Shown one piece after another: positions 17,096 to 26,301 of a stretch of DNA of 64,000 bases. A program made the position numbers and the translations under genes. Numbering within the stretch: the first letter of the stretch is position 1; every line of letters starts with the position of its first letter. Source of the DNA: Blastococcus sp. MG754426 (lineage in GTDB: Bacteria > Actinomycetota > Actinomycetes > Mycobacteriales > Geodermatophilaceae); the NCBI RefSeq assembly GCF_021699055.1, contig NZ_SSXC01000008.1:1-64000 (forward strand). The letters run 5' to 3'. The notes under the pieces were generated by a model. The model made no database searches and had not been told where the DNA came from. It worked only from the letters and a program-made list of their open reading frames with translations.

Positions 17096-18127
17096 TCAGG
17101 CGGTGCGGGGGCCCTCCCACAGGTCGATGCCGGCGTCGACGGCGTGCTGGTCGATCGCCGCGAGCTCGTCGTCGGTGAACGCGAGGTTCCCCAGCGCCCC
17201 GACGTTCTGCTCCAGCTGGCCCACGCTGCTGGCCCCGATCAGCACGGTGGTCATCCGCGGGTCGCGCAGCGCCCAGGCCAGCGCCATCTGGGCCAGCGAC
17301 TGCCCGCGCTCACGGGCCAGGCCGTCCAGGGCGCGGACGTGGGTGAGCGCCTGCTCGGTGAGCAGGTCGGGCGAGAGCGACTTGCCCTGGCTGGCCCGCG
17401 ACCCCTCCGGCACCCCCCCGAGGTACTTGTCGGTGAGCATGCCCTGGGCCAGCGGCGAGAAGGCGATGCAGCCGGCCCCGACGTCGGCGAGCGCGTCCAG
17501 CAGGTGCTCCCGCTCGATCCAGCGGTTGAGCATCGAGTACGAGGGCTGGTGGATCAGCAGCGGCGTGCCGAGGTCGGCGAGGATGGCGGCGGCCCGCCGG
17601 GTCTGCTCGGGCGAGTACGACGAGATGCCGGCGTAGAGGGCCTTCCCGGAGCGGACGGCGGTGTCCAGTGCCCCCATCGTCTCCTCGAGCGGCGTCGCGG
17701 GATCGGGCCGGTGGCTGTAGAAGATGTCGACGTACTCCAGCCCCATCCGCGCCAGCGACTGGTCCAGGCTGCTCAGCAGGTACTTGCGCGAGCCCCCGCC
17801 CTGCCCGTACGGCCCGGGCCACATGTCGTAGCCCGCCTTGGTGGAGATGACCAGCTCGTCCCGGTAGGGCCGGAAGTCGTCGGCCAGGTGCCGCCCGAAG
17901 TTGGTCTCGGCGCTGCCGTAGGGCGGGCCGTAGTTGTTGGCCAGGTCGAAGTGGGTGATGCCCAGGTCGAAGGCCCGCCGCAGGATGTCCCGCTGGCGGT
18001 CGAACGGCACGTCGTCGCCGAAGTTGTGCCACAGGCCCAGGCTGAGCAGGGGCAGGTCCAGCCCGCTCCGCCCGGTGCGGCGGTAGGTCATGGAGTCGTA
18101 GCGGTCGTCGGCTGCGGAGTAGGCCAT
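17096..18127 (-). CDS. gpr: Aldo/keto reductase, L-glyceraldehyde-3-phosphate reductase type
   Basis: A 343-residue NADPH-dependent aldo/keto reductase, closely matching the E. coli YghZ/Gpr subgroup, which reduces L-glyceraldehyde 3-phosphate and helps detoxify methylglyoxal. Recognised blocks are LPLLSLGLWHNFG, ITHFDLANNYGPPYGSAE (catalytic D and Y), DELVISTKAGYDMWPGPYG (catalytic K), YVDIFYSHRPD (catalytic H) and the C-terminal VLIGASSVGQLEQNV cofactor loop. I chose the ATG at 18127 (MAYSAADDRYDSMTYR) because it matches the family N-terminus. It stands alone. Confidence 0.93.
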   Translation of the reverse strand: MAYSAADDRYDSMTYRRTGRSGLDLPLLSLGLWHNFGDDVPFDRQRDILRRAFDLGITHFDLANNYGPPYGSAETNFGRHLADDFRPYRDELVISTKAGYDMWPGPYGQGGGSRKYLLSSLDQSLARMGLEYVDIFYSHRPDPATPLEETMGALDTAVRSGKALYAGISSYSPEQTRRAAAILADLGTPLLIHQPSYSMLNRWIEREHLLDALADVGAGCIAFSPLAQGMLTDKYLGGVPEGSRASQGKSLSPDLLTEQALTHVRALDGLARERGQSLAQMALAWALRDPRMTTVLIGASSVGQLEQNVGALGNLAFTDDELAAIDQHAVDAGIDLWEGPRTA

Positions 18128-18225
18128 GCGCCGATCCTGCGGCACCGCCGCCGCACGCGCCGCACCGCCCCCGGGGAGGTCCGCCGCCCAGGGTGGACGC
18201 GTCCACCCGGCCCCTGGAGGTTCCT

Positions 18226-18393
18226 GTGCTGCTGCGCGTGCTCGGGTTCCTGCTGGTCGCGTGGCTGGTGCTCTCGGTGGTCGGCGCGGTGCTCGCAGTG
18301 GTCGAGGGCCTGATCTGGCTGCTGCTCGTGGGCGTGCTGCTGCTCCTCGCCACCGCCGCGTACGGCCGGCTGAAGCGCGACGACCGGGTCTGA
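18226..18393 (+). CDS. Small hydrophobic membrane protein
   Basis: A 55-residue protein made almost entirely of two membrane helices, ending YGRLKRDDRV, a positive tail likely to stay inside the cell. The GTG at 18226 is chosen because GGAGG lies five bases upstream; a GTG at 18193 would add 11 residues without a ribosome site. It is divergent from the aldo/keto reductase and convergent with nagB. Function unknown. Confidence 0.6.
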   Translation: MLLRVLGFLLVAWLVLSVVGAVLAVVEGLIWLLLVGVLLLLATAAYGRLKRDDRV

Positions 18394-18464
18394 CCCCCGC
18401 GGCGGATCGATCGCCGTCGGCGTCGCCACCCCCTCCGCCCGCGAGCGGGTGCGGCCCGCCGGCA

Positions 18465-19241
18465 TCAACCCCCGCCCGGCCGGTGGGCCCAGGTGTGGCG
18501 GTAGTAGTCGGCCAGCCGCAGCCGTGCGGCCGCCGCCTCGTCCAGGTAGACCCCGGCCCGGGGGTGCAGCTGCAGCACCGAGGCGGGGCACATGCTGCTG
18601 AGCGGGCCCTCCACCGCGGCCGCCACGGCGTCGGCCTTGGCCCTCCCCTGCGCGACGAGCACCAGCTCCCGCGCCTCCAGGATCGTGCCCAGCCCCTGGG
18701 TCAGGCAGTGCACCGGGACGTCCTCCGGGGAGCCGAAGAAGCGCGCGTTGTCCGCCCGCGTCCGGGGGGCGAGGGTCTTGACGCGGGTGCGCGAGGACAG
18801 GGACGACGTCGGCTCGTTGAAACCGATGTGCCCGTTGGCGCCGATGCCGAGGATCTGCACGTCGATGCCACCGGCCGCCTCGATCCTCCGCTCGAAGCCG
18901 GCCGCCGCCGCGTCCAGGTCGGCCGCGCCGCCGTCGGGGACGTGCACCCGGGCGGGGTCGAGCCCCAGCGGCTGGACGACGGTGCGCCGCAGGACCGAGG
19001 CGTAGCTCTGCGGGTGCCCCGGCGGGAGCCCGACGTACTCGTCGAGCCCGAAGCCGCGGATGCCGGAGACGTCCAGCCACCCGGCGGCGACCTGCCGGGC
19101 CAGCTCGGCGTAGAGGCCCAGCGGCGAGGAGCCGGTGGCGAGACCGACCACGGCGTCCGGGCGCCGGCGGACCGCCTCGGCGATCCGCCGCGCCGCGACC
19201 CGGGCGACCTCGTCGGGCCCGGGGAGGATGACCACCTCCAC
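18465..19241 (-). CDS. nagB: Glucosamine-6-phosphate deaminase
   Basis: A 258-residue NagB: converts glucosamine 6-phosphate to fructose 6-phosphate plus ammonia. Signature segments are VVGLATGSSPLGLY (phosphate-binding loop), GFGLDEYVGLPPGHPQSYA with the catalytic D-E-Y, and ILGIGANGHIGFNEP with the catalytic D/H region and NEP. The C-terminal LVLVAQGRAKADAV helix also fits. Length is that of bacterial NagB lacking the long allosteric extension. GTG start at 19241. No nagA is adjacent. Confidence 0.94.
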   Translation of the reverse strand: MEVVILPGPDEVARVAARRIAEAVRRRPDAVVGLATGSSPLGLYAELARQVAAGWLDVSGIRGFGLDEYVGLPPGHPQSYASVLRRTVVQPLGLDPARVHVPDGGAADLDAAAAGFERRIEAAGGIDVQILGIGANGHIGFNEPTSSLSSRTRVKTLAPRTRADNARFFGSPEDVPVHCLTQGLGTILEARELVLVAQGRAKADAVAAAVEGPLSSMCPASVLQLHPRAGVYLDEAAAARLRLADYYRHTWAHRPGGG

Positions 19242-19304
19242 GGCCCCAGGATCCCACCGGTGCGCCCCGCTTCAGCCGCGGCGCCCGTCGTCCGATGGGA
19301 CGGT

Positions 19305-20477
19305 GTGCGACGACTGCCGGCCCTGACCCTCTCCGCCGTGACCACCACCGCCCTGCTGTCCGGGTGCGGGACGCCGGGCGCCGGTACCAGCGGGGCGACC
19401 GGGCCGGTGTGCCCGGCGGCCGAGCTGACGCGGCCGGGTGCAGCCGACGGGGTCTACCTCGGGGTGAACCTGGACTGGGGCGACCGCACGCTGACCGAGC
19501 ACTCCGCCGCGCTGGGCTCCCGCCCCGCCGTCGCCGTCTCCTTCACCGGCTTCCCCTTCTCCCCCGCCGACGAGCGCAACCTCGACGCCGCCGTCGAGCA
19601 GGTGCGGGGCGAGGGGGGCCTGCTGCTGCTCACCCTGGAGCCGCACGACGGGCTGGCCGCCGTCACCGACGACGCGTCCGCAGCCCTGGCCGGGCGGCTG
19701 GCCGGCTACAACGAGCGGGGCGTGCCGGTGGTCGTGCGCTTCGCCCACGAGATGAACGGCTCCTGGTACCCGTGGGGGCAGCAGCCGGGCGCCTACGTCG
19801 AGGCGTTCCGGCGGATCGCCGCCGCCGTCCACGCGGGGGCGCCGGGCTCGGCGGTCATGTGGGCGCCCAACTACGGCGGCGGGTACCCGTTCACCGGCGG
19901 CGTCCACGCGGCGAGCGCCTCGGCCGACGTCGCCGCGCTGGACACCGACGGCGACGGCGTGGTCTCGGCGGCCGACGACCCCTACGCCCCGTACTGGCCG
20001 GGCGAGGACGCCGTCGACTGGGTCGGGATGTCGCTCTACCACTGGGGCGACGCCCACCCGTGGGGGGAGAACGAGGTGCCCGAGCCGGGCAAGTTCCTCG
20101 CCCAGCTGACCGGCACCTACGCCGGGCGGGGCGGGGACGACCGGGGGCTACCGGACTTCTACGCCGAGTACGGCGAGCGGTACGGCAAGCCGGTGGCCAT
20201 CCCGGAGACCGCGGCGTTCTTCGCCCCCGACGGCGGTGGCGACGGCGAGCTGGCCGTGAAGCAGACCTGGTGGCGGCAGCTGTTCGACCCGGGGCTGGCC
20301 GAGCGGCTGCCCCGCCTGGCGATGATCAACTGGTTCGAGTGGGCCAAGGAGGAGCCGGAGGTCGGCGGCCGGGTGGACTGGCGCGCGACCGGGTCCACGC
20401 CGGTGCGCGACGCCTTCCGCGCCGACCTGCCGGAGTGGGCCCTCGACGCCGGCGACGTCCCCCGCTGCGGAGGCTGA
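19305..20477 (+). CDS. GH26-like glycoside hydrolase lipoprotein
   Basis: A 390-residue secreted lipoprotein (VRRLPALTLSAVTTTALLSGC, lipobox LLSGC) with a glycoside hydrolase family 26 fold, which includes beta-mannanases and lichenases. The acid/base site is FAHEMNGSWYPWG and a likely nucleophile glutamate sits in PVAIPETAAFF. An inserted DTDGDGVVSAADDPY loop is a dockerin- or EF-hand-like calcium site, a known insertion in some actinobacterial members. The start (GTG 19305) is chosen for the signal peptide. Its 3' third is overlapped on the other strand by the PQ-loop reading frame. Confidence 0.85.
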   Translation: MRRLPALTLSAVTTTALLSGCGTPGAGTSGATGPVCPAAELTRPGAADGVYLGVNLDWGDRTLTEHSAALGSRPAVAVSFTGFPFSPADERNLDAAVEQVRGEGGLLLLTLEPHDGLAAVTDDASAALAGRLAGYNERGVPVVVRFAHEMNGSWYPWGQQPGAYVEAFRRIAAAVHAGAPGSAVMWAPNYGGGYPFTGGVHAASASADVAALDTDGDGVVSAADDPYAPYWPGEDAVDWVGMSLYHWGDAHPWGENEVPEPGKFLAQLTGTYAGRGGDDRGLPDFYAEYGERYGKPVAIPETAAFFAPDGGGDGELAVKQTWWRQLFDPGLAERLPRLAMINWFEWAKEEPEVGGRVDWRATGSTPVRDAFRADLPEWALDAGDVPRCGG

Positions 20478-21101
20478 ACCGATGGCCCGCCGGGCGCGGA
20501 GCATCCCGCAGACGACCAGCGAGCAGCACAGCCCGACGCCGGCCGACAGCCACACCGCGGCCTGGTCGAGGCACCAGCCGTAACCGGTCCAGGCGGCGCA
20601 GGCGCCGGAGCCGAGCCACCACCGCGCCGGCGAGAGCCCGGAGAGGTCCTGCGTGCGGTCGCGCAGCAGGCTGACCGGCTGCGGCAGCGCGGCCGCCGCG
20701 CCGACCACGGACGCGATCCCGCCCAGCAGCGCCGCGGCCGCCGCCGGGTCGGTGCCGAGCAACCTGGTGCCGGCGAGCCCCCCGGCGGCCAGCGCGGCGA
20801 GGACGGCGGCGCCCGGTGCGGTGCGCAGCAGCACGTGCGGGGCGCGCAACCGGGGCTGGGTGAGCAGCAGCGCCACGAGGACGGCGGCGTTGCCCGTGCC
20901 GACGACGGCGTTGGTGACGATCTGCACGGGATCGCCGGAGAGCAGGCCGAAGGCGAGCCAGCAGAGGTTGAGCGCGACGGCGAGCCAGGCGCTGGTGGGT
21001 GAGAGGCCGAGGGTGCGGCGGTGCCGGCAGGACCGCCAGACCTGGGGCCAGACGACGGAGATGCTGAGGGTGGCCGCGAGGATGCCGAGAGCGGCGGACA
21101 T
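20148..21101 (-). CDS. PQ-loop repeat membrane protein
   Basis: A PQ-loop family protein with about six helices in two repeats. The first repeat shows SISVVWPQVWRSCRHRRTLGLS and the second ALPQPVSLLRDRTQDLSGLS, both with the PQ pair; SemiSWEET/SWEET sugar carriers and lysosomal amino-acid exporters share this fold. About 210 residues look genuine. The frame has no stop until 20148, so the last ~110 codons run antisense to the GH26 gene and look non-native (Q/P/R/V rich). The true product therefore carries an odd tail. The ATG at 21101 lacks an obvious ribosome site. Confidence 0.7.
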   Translation of the reverse strand: MSAALGILAATLSISVVWPQVWRSCRHRRTLGLSPTSAWLAVALNLCWLAFGLLSGDPVQIVTNAVVGTGNAAVLVALLLTQPRLRAPHVLLRTAPGAAVLAALAAGGLAGTRLLGTDPAAAAALLGGIASVVGAAAALPQPVSLLRDRTQDLSGLSPARWWLGSGACAAWTGYGWCLDQAAVWLSAGVGLCCSLVVCGMLRARRAIGSASAAGDVAGVEGPLRQVGAEGVAHRRGPGRAPVHPAADLRLLLGPLEPVDHRQAGQPLGQPRVEQLPPPGLLHGQLAVATAVGGEERRGLRDGHRLAVPLAVLGVEVR

Positions 21102-21290
21102 GGTGGAGCGGGGATCCGTTCGGAGTCGGTGCGAGGAGCGGTCACCGGGAACGGGGTGCGGGGCGCTCGGCGGTGAGCGGCTGGGCCGGCGGTGACCGGG
21201 GACGTCATCGGCGTCATCCATCCGTGACCGGAACGTGATCTTCCGATTGCGCTCTGTGACGTCTGCCGCACGCTCGTAGGCTGGGCGGCC

Positions 21291-22727
21291 GTGACGACCC
21301 GCACCGAGACGATCCGCGCCGCCGGCGGCTACCTGCGGTCGTGGCTGGACGCCCAGGTGCGGCACCGCCGCGTCCCCGGCGTGCAGGTCGCCGTCCGCCA
21401 CGGCGGCGAACTGGTGCTGTCGGCCGCGTTCGGGGTTGCCGACGTCTCGACCGGGGCCCCGCTGACCCCCGAGCACCTGTTCCGCGTCGCCTCGCACTCC
21501 AAGACGTTCACCGCGACCCTGGTGCTGCAGCTCGTCGAAGCGGGGCGGATGCGGCTCGACGACCCGATCGGGGTCCACGTACCGGAGCTCGAGGCGGGCG
21601 CCTCGCCGGTGGCCCGGGTGACCGTCCGGGAGCTGCTCGGGCACCAGGCCGGCGTCACCCGGGACGGCGCCGACGCCGACTTCTGGCAGCTGGAGCAGCC
21701 CTTCCCCGACCGGGCGGGGGTGATCGCGGCGGCGCTGCGGGCGGGCCCGGTGCTGCGCCGCAACGAGCACTTCAAGTACTCCAACGTCGGCTACGCGCTG
21801 GTCGGGCTGGCGATCGAGGCCGTCACCGGCGTGCCCTACGCCCAGGCGGTCCGCCGCGGGATCCTCGAGCCGCTCGGCCTCACCCGCACCGGCGCCGACC
21901 ACGAGCCCGCCCGCGCCGACGAGCACGTCAGCGGGCACACCGGGCTGCTGCTGGGCGAGGAGACCCGCGAGCCCCTCGGCTCCGGGGGCACCGGCGCCTT
22001 CGCCGCGGCGACCGGCTTCTTCTCCACCGCCGAGGACCTCGCCCTCTACGGCTCGGCCCACGTGCTCGGGGACGACCGACTGCTCGGCGACGACGCCAAG
22101 CGGGTGATGCAGCGGCTGGAGTCGGTGGTGACCGCCTACGGCACCGAGGTCGGCCGGTACGGGCTGGGGCTGGCGTTGACCACCGTGGGCGAGCGGCAGC
22201 TGGTCGGGCACAGCGGTGGGTGGCCCGGGCAGATCACCGTCACCTTCGTGGACCCGGCCGACGGGCTGGTCGTCAGCGTGCTCACCAACGCGATCGACGG
22301 CCCCGCCGAGGAGCTGGCGACCGGGCTGGTGAAGCTGGTCGACGTCGCGCTGCACCCGCGCACCGAGGTGCCGGCCGCGCCCCCCGGGAGCCCACCACCG
22401 TCGTCGTCCACCGGCCGGTTCGCCGGGCTCTGGGGCGTGGTCGACGTCGCCGAGCTCGCCGGGCGGCTGGTGCTCGTACGGCCGACCTGGCCCGACCCCC
22501 TGCCCGGCGTCGAGGAGCTGCAGGTGGTCGACGCCGGCACGCTGCGGGTCGCCCCGCAACCGGGGTTCGGGCCGGCCGGCGAGCTCGTGCCGCTGGAGCG
22601 GGACGCCGGTGGCCGGGTCGTGTCGCTGCGGCTGGGCGGCGTCACCTACCGGCAGGTCGAGGAGTTCCGCCGCCGACGCGCCTCGATGACCGGCGGGCCG
22701 GCACCGTCGCCGGGGCTCTGGAGCTAG
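21291..22727 (+). CDS. Serine hydrolase, beta-lactamase/class C fold
   Basis: A 478-residue member of the beta-lactamase-related serine hydrolases (PF00144). Catalytic signature: SHSK (S-x-x-K nucleophile, about residues 67-70), YSNVGY (Y-x-N) near residue 165, and HSGG late in the domain. A separate C-terminal beta domain follows a PPSSS linker. No signal peptide, so cytoplasmic. Relatives include D-aminopeptidases, esterases and carboxypeptidases; the substrate cannot be called. GTG start at 21291. Its stop abuts the stop of the convergent DUF817 gene. Confidence 0.88.
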   Translation: MTTRTETIRAAGGYLRSWLDAQVRHRRVPGVQVAVRHGGELVLSAAFGVADVSTGAPLTPEHLFRVASHSKTFTATLVLQLVEAGRMRLDDPIGVHVPELEAGASPVARVTVRELLGHQAGVTRDGADADFWQLEQPFPDRAGVIAAALRAGPVLRRNEHFKYSNVGYALVGLAIEAVTGVPYAQAVRRGILEPLGLTRTGADHEPARADEHVSGHTGLLLGEETREPLGSGGTGAFAAATGFFSTAEDLALYGSAHVLGDDRLLGDDAKRVMQRLESVVTAYGTEVGRYGLGLALTTVGERQLVGHSGGWPGQITVTFVDPADGLVVSVLTNAIDGPAEELATGLVKLVDVALHPRTEVPAAPPGSPPPSSSTGRFAGLWGVVDVAELAGRLVLVRPTWPDPLPGVEELQVVDAGTLRVAPQPGFGPAGELVPLERDAGGRVVSLRLGGVTYRQVEEFRRRRASMTGGPAPSPGLWS

Positions 22728-23575
22728 CTAGGCACCGGCGGCGGGCACCCGGTCGGCGAGCGGCGCGGGGAGCGGGGGCACCTCGGGCGCCTCGTAGGCC
22801 CGGAAGACCGTCCGGTCACCGGGCCGGCCGTACAGCTGCCCCTCCCGGGCCTTCACCGCCGCGACCAGCACGATGCTGACCACCACCAGCAGCGACCACG
22901 ACCCCAGCTTGGCGGCGTGGACGAGCGTCCACACCGACTCCTGCGACGGGTACTGCCAGGCGCGCAGCAGGGTGGCGGCGTTCTCGGCGACCCAGAGGAA
23001 GAGCCGATGAGCACGAACGAGAGCGCGAGCGGCATCACGTAGCGCCGCCGGCCGACCGTGAAGTGCACCCCGGTCCGCCAGGTGACGGCGAGCAGCAGGA
23101 GGGCCAGCGGCAGCCGGACGTCCCAGGTGACGTGGTGGGTGAAGAAGTTGAGGTAGACCAGCGCCGCGACGACGGCGGTGCTGCGCGCGCGGTAGGTGCC
23201 GATCCGGAGGTCGAACCGGCGCCAGGCCTGGCAGACGTAGCTGCCGACCGCGGCGTACATGAAGCCGCTGTAGAGCGGGACCCCGCCGACCGTGGCCAGA
23301 CCGGTGTCCGGGTAGGACCACGACCCCTGGGCGACCTTGAACAGCTCGAGCACCAGGCCGACGAGGTGGAAGCCGAAGATGACGGCGACCTCGCGGCCGG
23401 TCTCCCAGCGGAGCAGCCACAGCGCCAGCGTCACGCCGAGGGACCACAGCAGCAGCGCGTCGGCGGCGTCGATCGGCAGCGGCACCACCCGGACCAGCGC
23501 CAGGCCGACGAAGAAGAGGACGGCGAAGAGGCAGCACTGCGCCTCGATCCAGGCGAACCGCAGCAGCTGCTTCAC
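22728..23575 (-). pseudogene. DUF817 membrane protein, broken by a one-base frameshift
   Basis: A DUF817-type multi-pass membrane protein in two frames. From GTG 23575 the reading gives a normal N-terminal two thirds, including FKVAQGSWSYPDTG and YLNFFTHHVTWDVRLPLAL, up to LALSFVLIG near 23000. It then becomes nonsense. The conserved continuation LFLWVAENAATLL...YPSQESVWTLVHAAKLGSWSLLV is in the neighbouring frame and ends at 22728. One added base in ATCGGC-TCTTCC (about 23000-23006) would restore the protein. A real deletion and a sequencing error both fit. Confidence 0.85.
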
Positions 23576-23657
23576 CGGGCGGAGGCTAGGTCGTTCCCGC
23601 GGCCCGCTGGCGTCTGCGCGGCCCGCGCGTGTCTGCCGGCGCCTGGCCGGCGGTCGG

Positions 23658-24236
23658 TCACCGGACGGTGGCCGGGCCGGGGCGGAAGGGCGCGCCGTGG
23701 GCGCAGACCACGAGGGTGGCGAGGTCGAGCACGCGCTCCCGCTGCCGGCGCAGCTCGTCGCGGTCGTGGCTGTAGGGGTCGTCGGCCGGGCCCTCCTCGG
23801 TCCACCACAGGTGGGTCAGGGCGACGACGTCGTCGGGGGTGCCGACGAGGGTTGTGATGTCCTGCGGGGTGTGCCCGGGCGTGGCCAGCAGCCGGATGGC
23901 CGGCGTCAGCTGCGTGCCCTCGGCGGCCCGGCGGGTGAAGGTGTCGCCCTCGATGACGGACTGGAAGTCGTGTACCGGGACCACCGGGAACAGGGCGACG
24001 TTGAGCGTGTGGTCGAGGTGGTGGTGGCTGACGACGACGTCGGTGACGTCCTCGGGGCGGACGCCGAGCTCGCGCATCGGGGCCAGGATGAGGTCCCGGT
24101 CGGCGACCATGCCGGGGTCGACGACGACGACCCGGCCGGCGTCCCGGACCAGGCTGACCGTGCCCGCCACGTGCGGCATGCGCACGTGGCCCTCGACCAG
24201 GACGTCCAGGCGGGCGGTGCGCGCCAGCTCCGTCAT
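23658..24236 (-). CDS. MBL-fold metallo-hydrolase
   Basis: A 192-residue metallo-beta-lactamase-fold protein resembling the MBLAC1 subgroup. Metal ligands: SHHHLDH (H-x-H-x-D-H type) near residue 91, a following ATPGHTPQD histidine, an aspartate in the LTHLW region, and a terminal H in VCAHGAPF. It begins directly with MTELARTARLDVLVEG and has no signal peptide. Substrate unknown; relatives include nuclease-like and thioesterase-like enzymes. Confidence 0.88.
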   Translation of the reverse strand: MTELARTARLDVLVEGHVRMPHVAGTVSLVRDAGRVVVVDPGMVADRDLILAPMRELGVRPEDVTDVVVSHHHLDHTLNVALFPVVPVHDFQSVIEGDTFTRRAAEGTQLTPAIRLLATPGHTPQDITTLVGTPDDVVALTHLWWTEEGPADDPYSHDRDELRRQRERVLDLATLVVCAHGAPFRPGPATVR

Positions 24237-24527
24237 GCGGCGGACCGTAACAGCGGCGGCACGGACCGCGCGCCACCGCCGTGATCGCCCATTCAGCGGG
24301 AGCGGTTCGCCCGCACTCAGGCCGCCGCGGATCGAGTGGCCGGCGACGTGCCCGGAGCGTGACGGCGAACCACTTCGACCACGTCCCCGTGAACTGCCCG
24401 GGCTGATGGCCGTTCGCCGACTCGCGGCGCGATCCCCGGGGCGTGCACGACAGGGCCGGTCCCTGTCCGGTCGCCGGCGCGGGTCGGGGCCGGCCCGCTC
24501 GATGCCTGCCCGGTCGCCGAACCGCCC

Positions 24528-26072
24528 TCAGGTCCGCGTTCCCTGCGCCTGCTCTCCGGACGTCCCGGTCGCTCCGGGGTCGATCAGGATCTTGTCGACG
24601 AAGCACCAACGCCATGACTCCTCCGGCTCCAGGGACTGGATGACCGGGTGGTCCTCCTCGCGGAAGTGGGCCGCGGCGTGCTTGTTCTTGGAGTCGTCGC
24701 AGCAGCCGACGTGTCCGCAGTTCAGGCACAACCGGAGGTGGACCCACGTGTCCCCGATCTCCAGGCACTCCTCGCAGCCTTCCGGGGTCTTCGGCTCGAC
24801 CTGCCGGACGGTGTCGAGATGGGTGCAGGAACTGGCCATGGTCTCGCCGCGGACGTAGGTGAAGTTCTCCCGGAACAAGCGGTCGGGCAGGCGGCGAGCC
24901 ACCCATGCCGCATTCGCCGCCGCCAGCGGGCTGACCACCGCCAGGAGCAGCACGTAGACAGCGATGAAGGAGGCCAACCGGTCGTCCAGCCCCGCGCTCA
25001 CGGCCAGGGTCGCGAGGATCAGGGAGAACTCCCCGCGTCCGAGCAGCGTGAGGCCCAGGTTGGCGGCCGCACGCTGGTGGTAGCCGTACACGCGGGCGGC
25101 GAAGACCCCTGCCGCCAGGTTGAGCACCAGGGTGAGGCAGCCGGCGATCAGCGCCGGAACCAGCACGGAGCCGATGGCCCCGAGGTCGATGCTGGCGCCG
25201 AAGGCGATGAAGAAGACCGCGGCGAAGGCGTCCCGCAGCGGCCGCACCAGACGTTCGACCCTCTCGCTCAACGACGTCCGGCTGATGACCAGTCCGATCA
25301 TCAGCGCTCCGATCGCGTCAGAGACACCGAGCTCCTCGGAGGTGCCTGCCACGAGCAGCACCAGGCCGAGGGCGCCGATGACGAGCAGCTCGTCCTCGCG
25401 GCTGTGCACCACGGCCGCGACCGCGCCGGCGGCGAAGCGGGCCACGACGACGAGCAGGAGGAGGAAGCCGAAGCTGAGTGCGATGTCGCCGAGGAGTGCC
25501 AGCGGGGTCTCCGCTCCCCCGATGATGGGCGAGAGCAGCGCGAGGTAACCGGCCAGGAAGATGTCCTCCACCACGATGATGCCGAGCACGACCGGCGTCT
25601 CGGCATTGGCCAGCCGACGCAGCTCGATCAGCACCTTCGTCACGATCGCCGACGACGAGATGCCCACGGCGCCGCCGATGACGAGCGCCTCCTGCGCCCC
25701 GAATCCGAGGGCCAGCCCGAGCAGGATGCCGGCGCCGACGTTGAGCACGATGTAGACCGTGGCCACCAACAGCAGCCGGCGCCCGCTGCGGACCACCTGC
25801 TGCACCGGGAACTCGACCCCGAGGTGGAACAACAGCAGGATCAGTCCGAGCGAGGCGAGCAGCTCGAGGTCCACCGGGTCGTCGACCAGCACGATCCCCG
25901 GCACGCTGGGCCCGAGGAGGATGCCCGCGGCCATGAAGAACGGGATGGTCGGCAGACTGAGCCGCTGCCCGAGGCGAGCCAGGAGGGCGGCCAGCAGCAG
26001 CACGGCGCCGATGGTGACGAGCTCGTTCTCACCGAAGCCGGCGGTCTCGCCGGCGGCCGCAGCCTGCAGCAC
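24528..26072 (-). CDS. CPA2 cation/proton antiporter fused to UBP-type zinc finger
   Basis: A 514-residue protein. Residues 1-410 are a KefB/CPA2-type antiporter with about twelve helices; typical segments are LPTIPFFMAAGILLGPSVPG, LLLFHLGVEF, and GAVGISSSAIVTKVL. Residues about 420-514 form a UBP zinc finger: CTHL, CEEC, CLNCGHVGCC and the KHAAAHF-HPV histidines, the ligand set that binds ubiquitin C-termini in eukaryotes. An internal M (MASSCTHL) marks where a separate UBP gene would start, but no stop separates them, so this is a true fusion. GTG 26072 is one base after the regulatory subunit's stop and has a GAGGA site. Confidence 0.88.
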   Translation of the reverse strand: MLQAAAAGETAGFGENELVTIGAVLLLAALLARLGQRLSLPTIPFFMAAGILLGPSVPGIVLVDDPVDLELLASLGLILLLFHLGVEFPVQQVVRSGRRLLLVATVYIVLNVGAGILLGLALGFGAQEALVIGGAVGISSSAIVTKVLIELRRLANAETPVVLGIIVVEDIFLAGYLALLSPIIGGAETPLALLGDIALSFGFLLLLVVVARFAAGAVAAVVHSREDELLVIGALGLVLLVAGTSEELGVSDAIGALMIGLVISRTSLSERVERLVRPLRDAFAAVFFIAFGASIDLGAIGSVLVPALIAGCLTLVLNLAAGVFAARVYGYHQRAAANLGLTLLGRGEFSLILATLAVSAGLDDRLASFIAVYVLLLAVVSPLAAANAAWVARRLPDRLFRENFTYVRGETMASSCTHLDTVRQVEPKTPEGCEECLEIGDTWVHLRLCLNCGHVGCCDDSKNKHAAAHFREEDHPVIQSLEPEESWRWCFVDKILIDPGATGTSGEQAQGTRT

Positions 26073-26073
26073 G

Positions 26074-26301
26074 TCAGTCCTCGAAGTAGGTGCCGGCCAG
26101 TACCGCCCCCAACATGCGGGACTCGTCGTCGGACAGTTCCAGCACGGCGCTCGGCTCCTCGGCCGACTTCTCGAAGGCGTACAGCTCCCGGTGCCCGTCC
26201 TTGTGCAGGACGACAGACACCCGTTGACCACCTCCCAGCACGCCGAGGTCGTAGCGCTTGCCGATGCCCATCAGCTCCTGGATCTTCACGTGGCGCCCCA
26301 T
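26074..26301 (-). CDS. Cation:proton antiporter regulatory subunit
   Basis: A 75-residue soluble protein preceding the antiporter with a one-base gap. It matches the small regulatory subunit paired with actinobacterial CPA2 antiporters: it opens VKIQELMGIGKRYDLGVLGG and ends with an acidic helix (LSDDESRMLGAVLAGTYFED). It probably tunes antiport in response to pH or ligand. ATG at 26301 with GAGGAG just upstream. It leads the two-gene operon. Confidence 0.85.
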   Translation of the reverse strand: MGRHVKIQELMGIGKRYDLGVLGGGQRVSVVLHKDGHRELYAFEKSAEEPSAVLELSDDESRMLGAVLAGTYFED

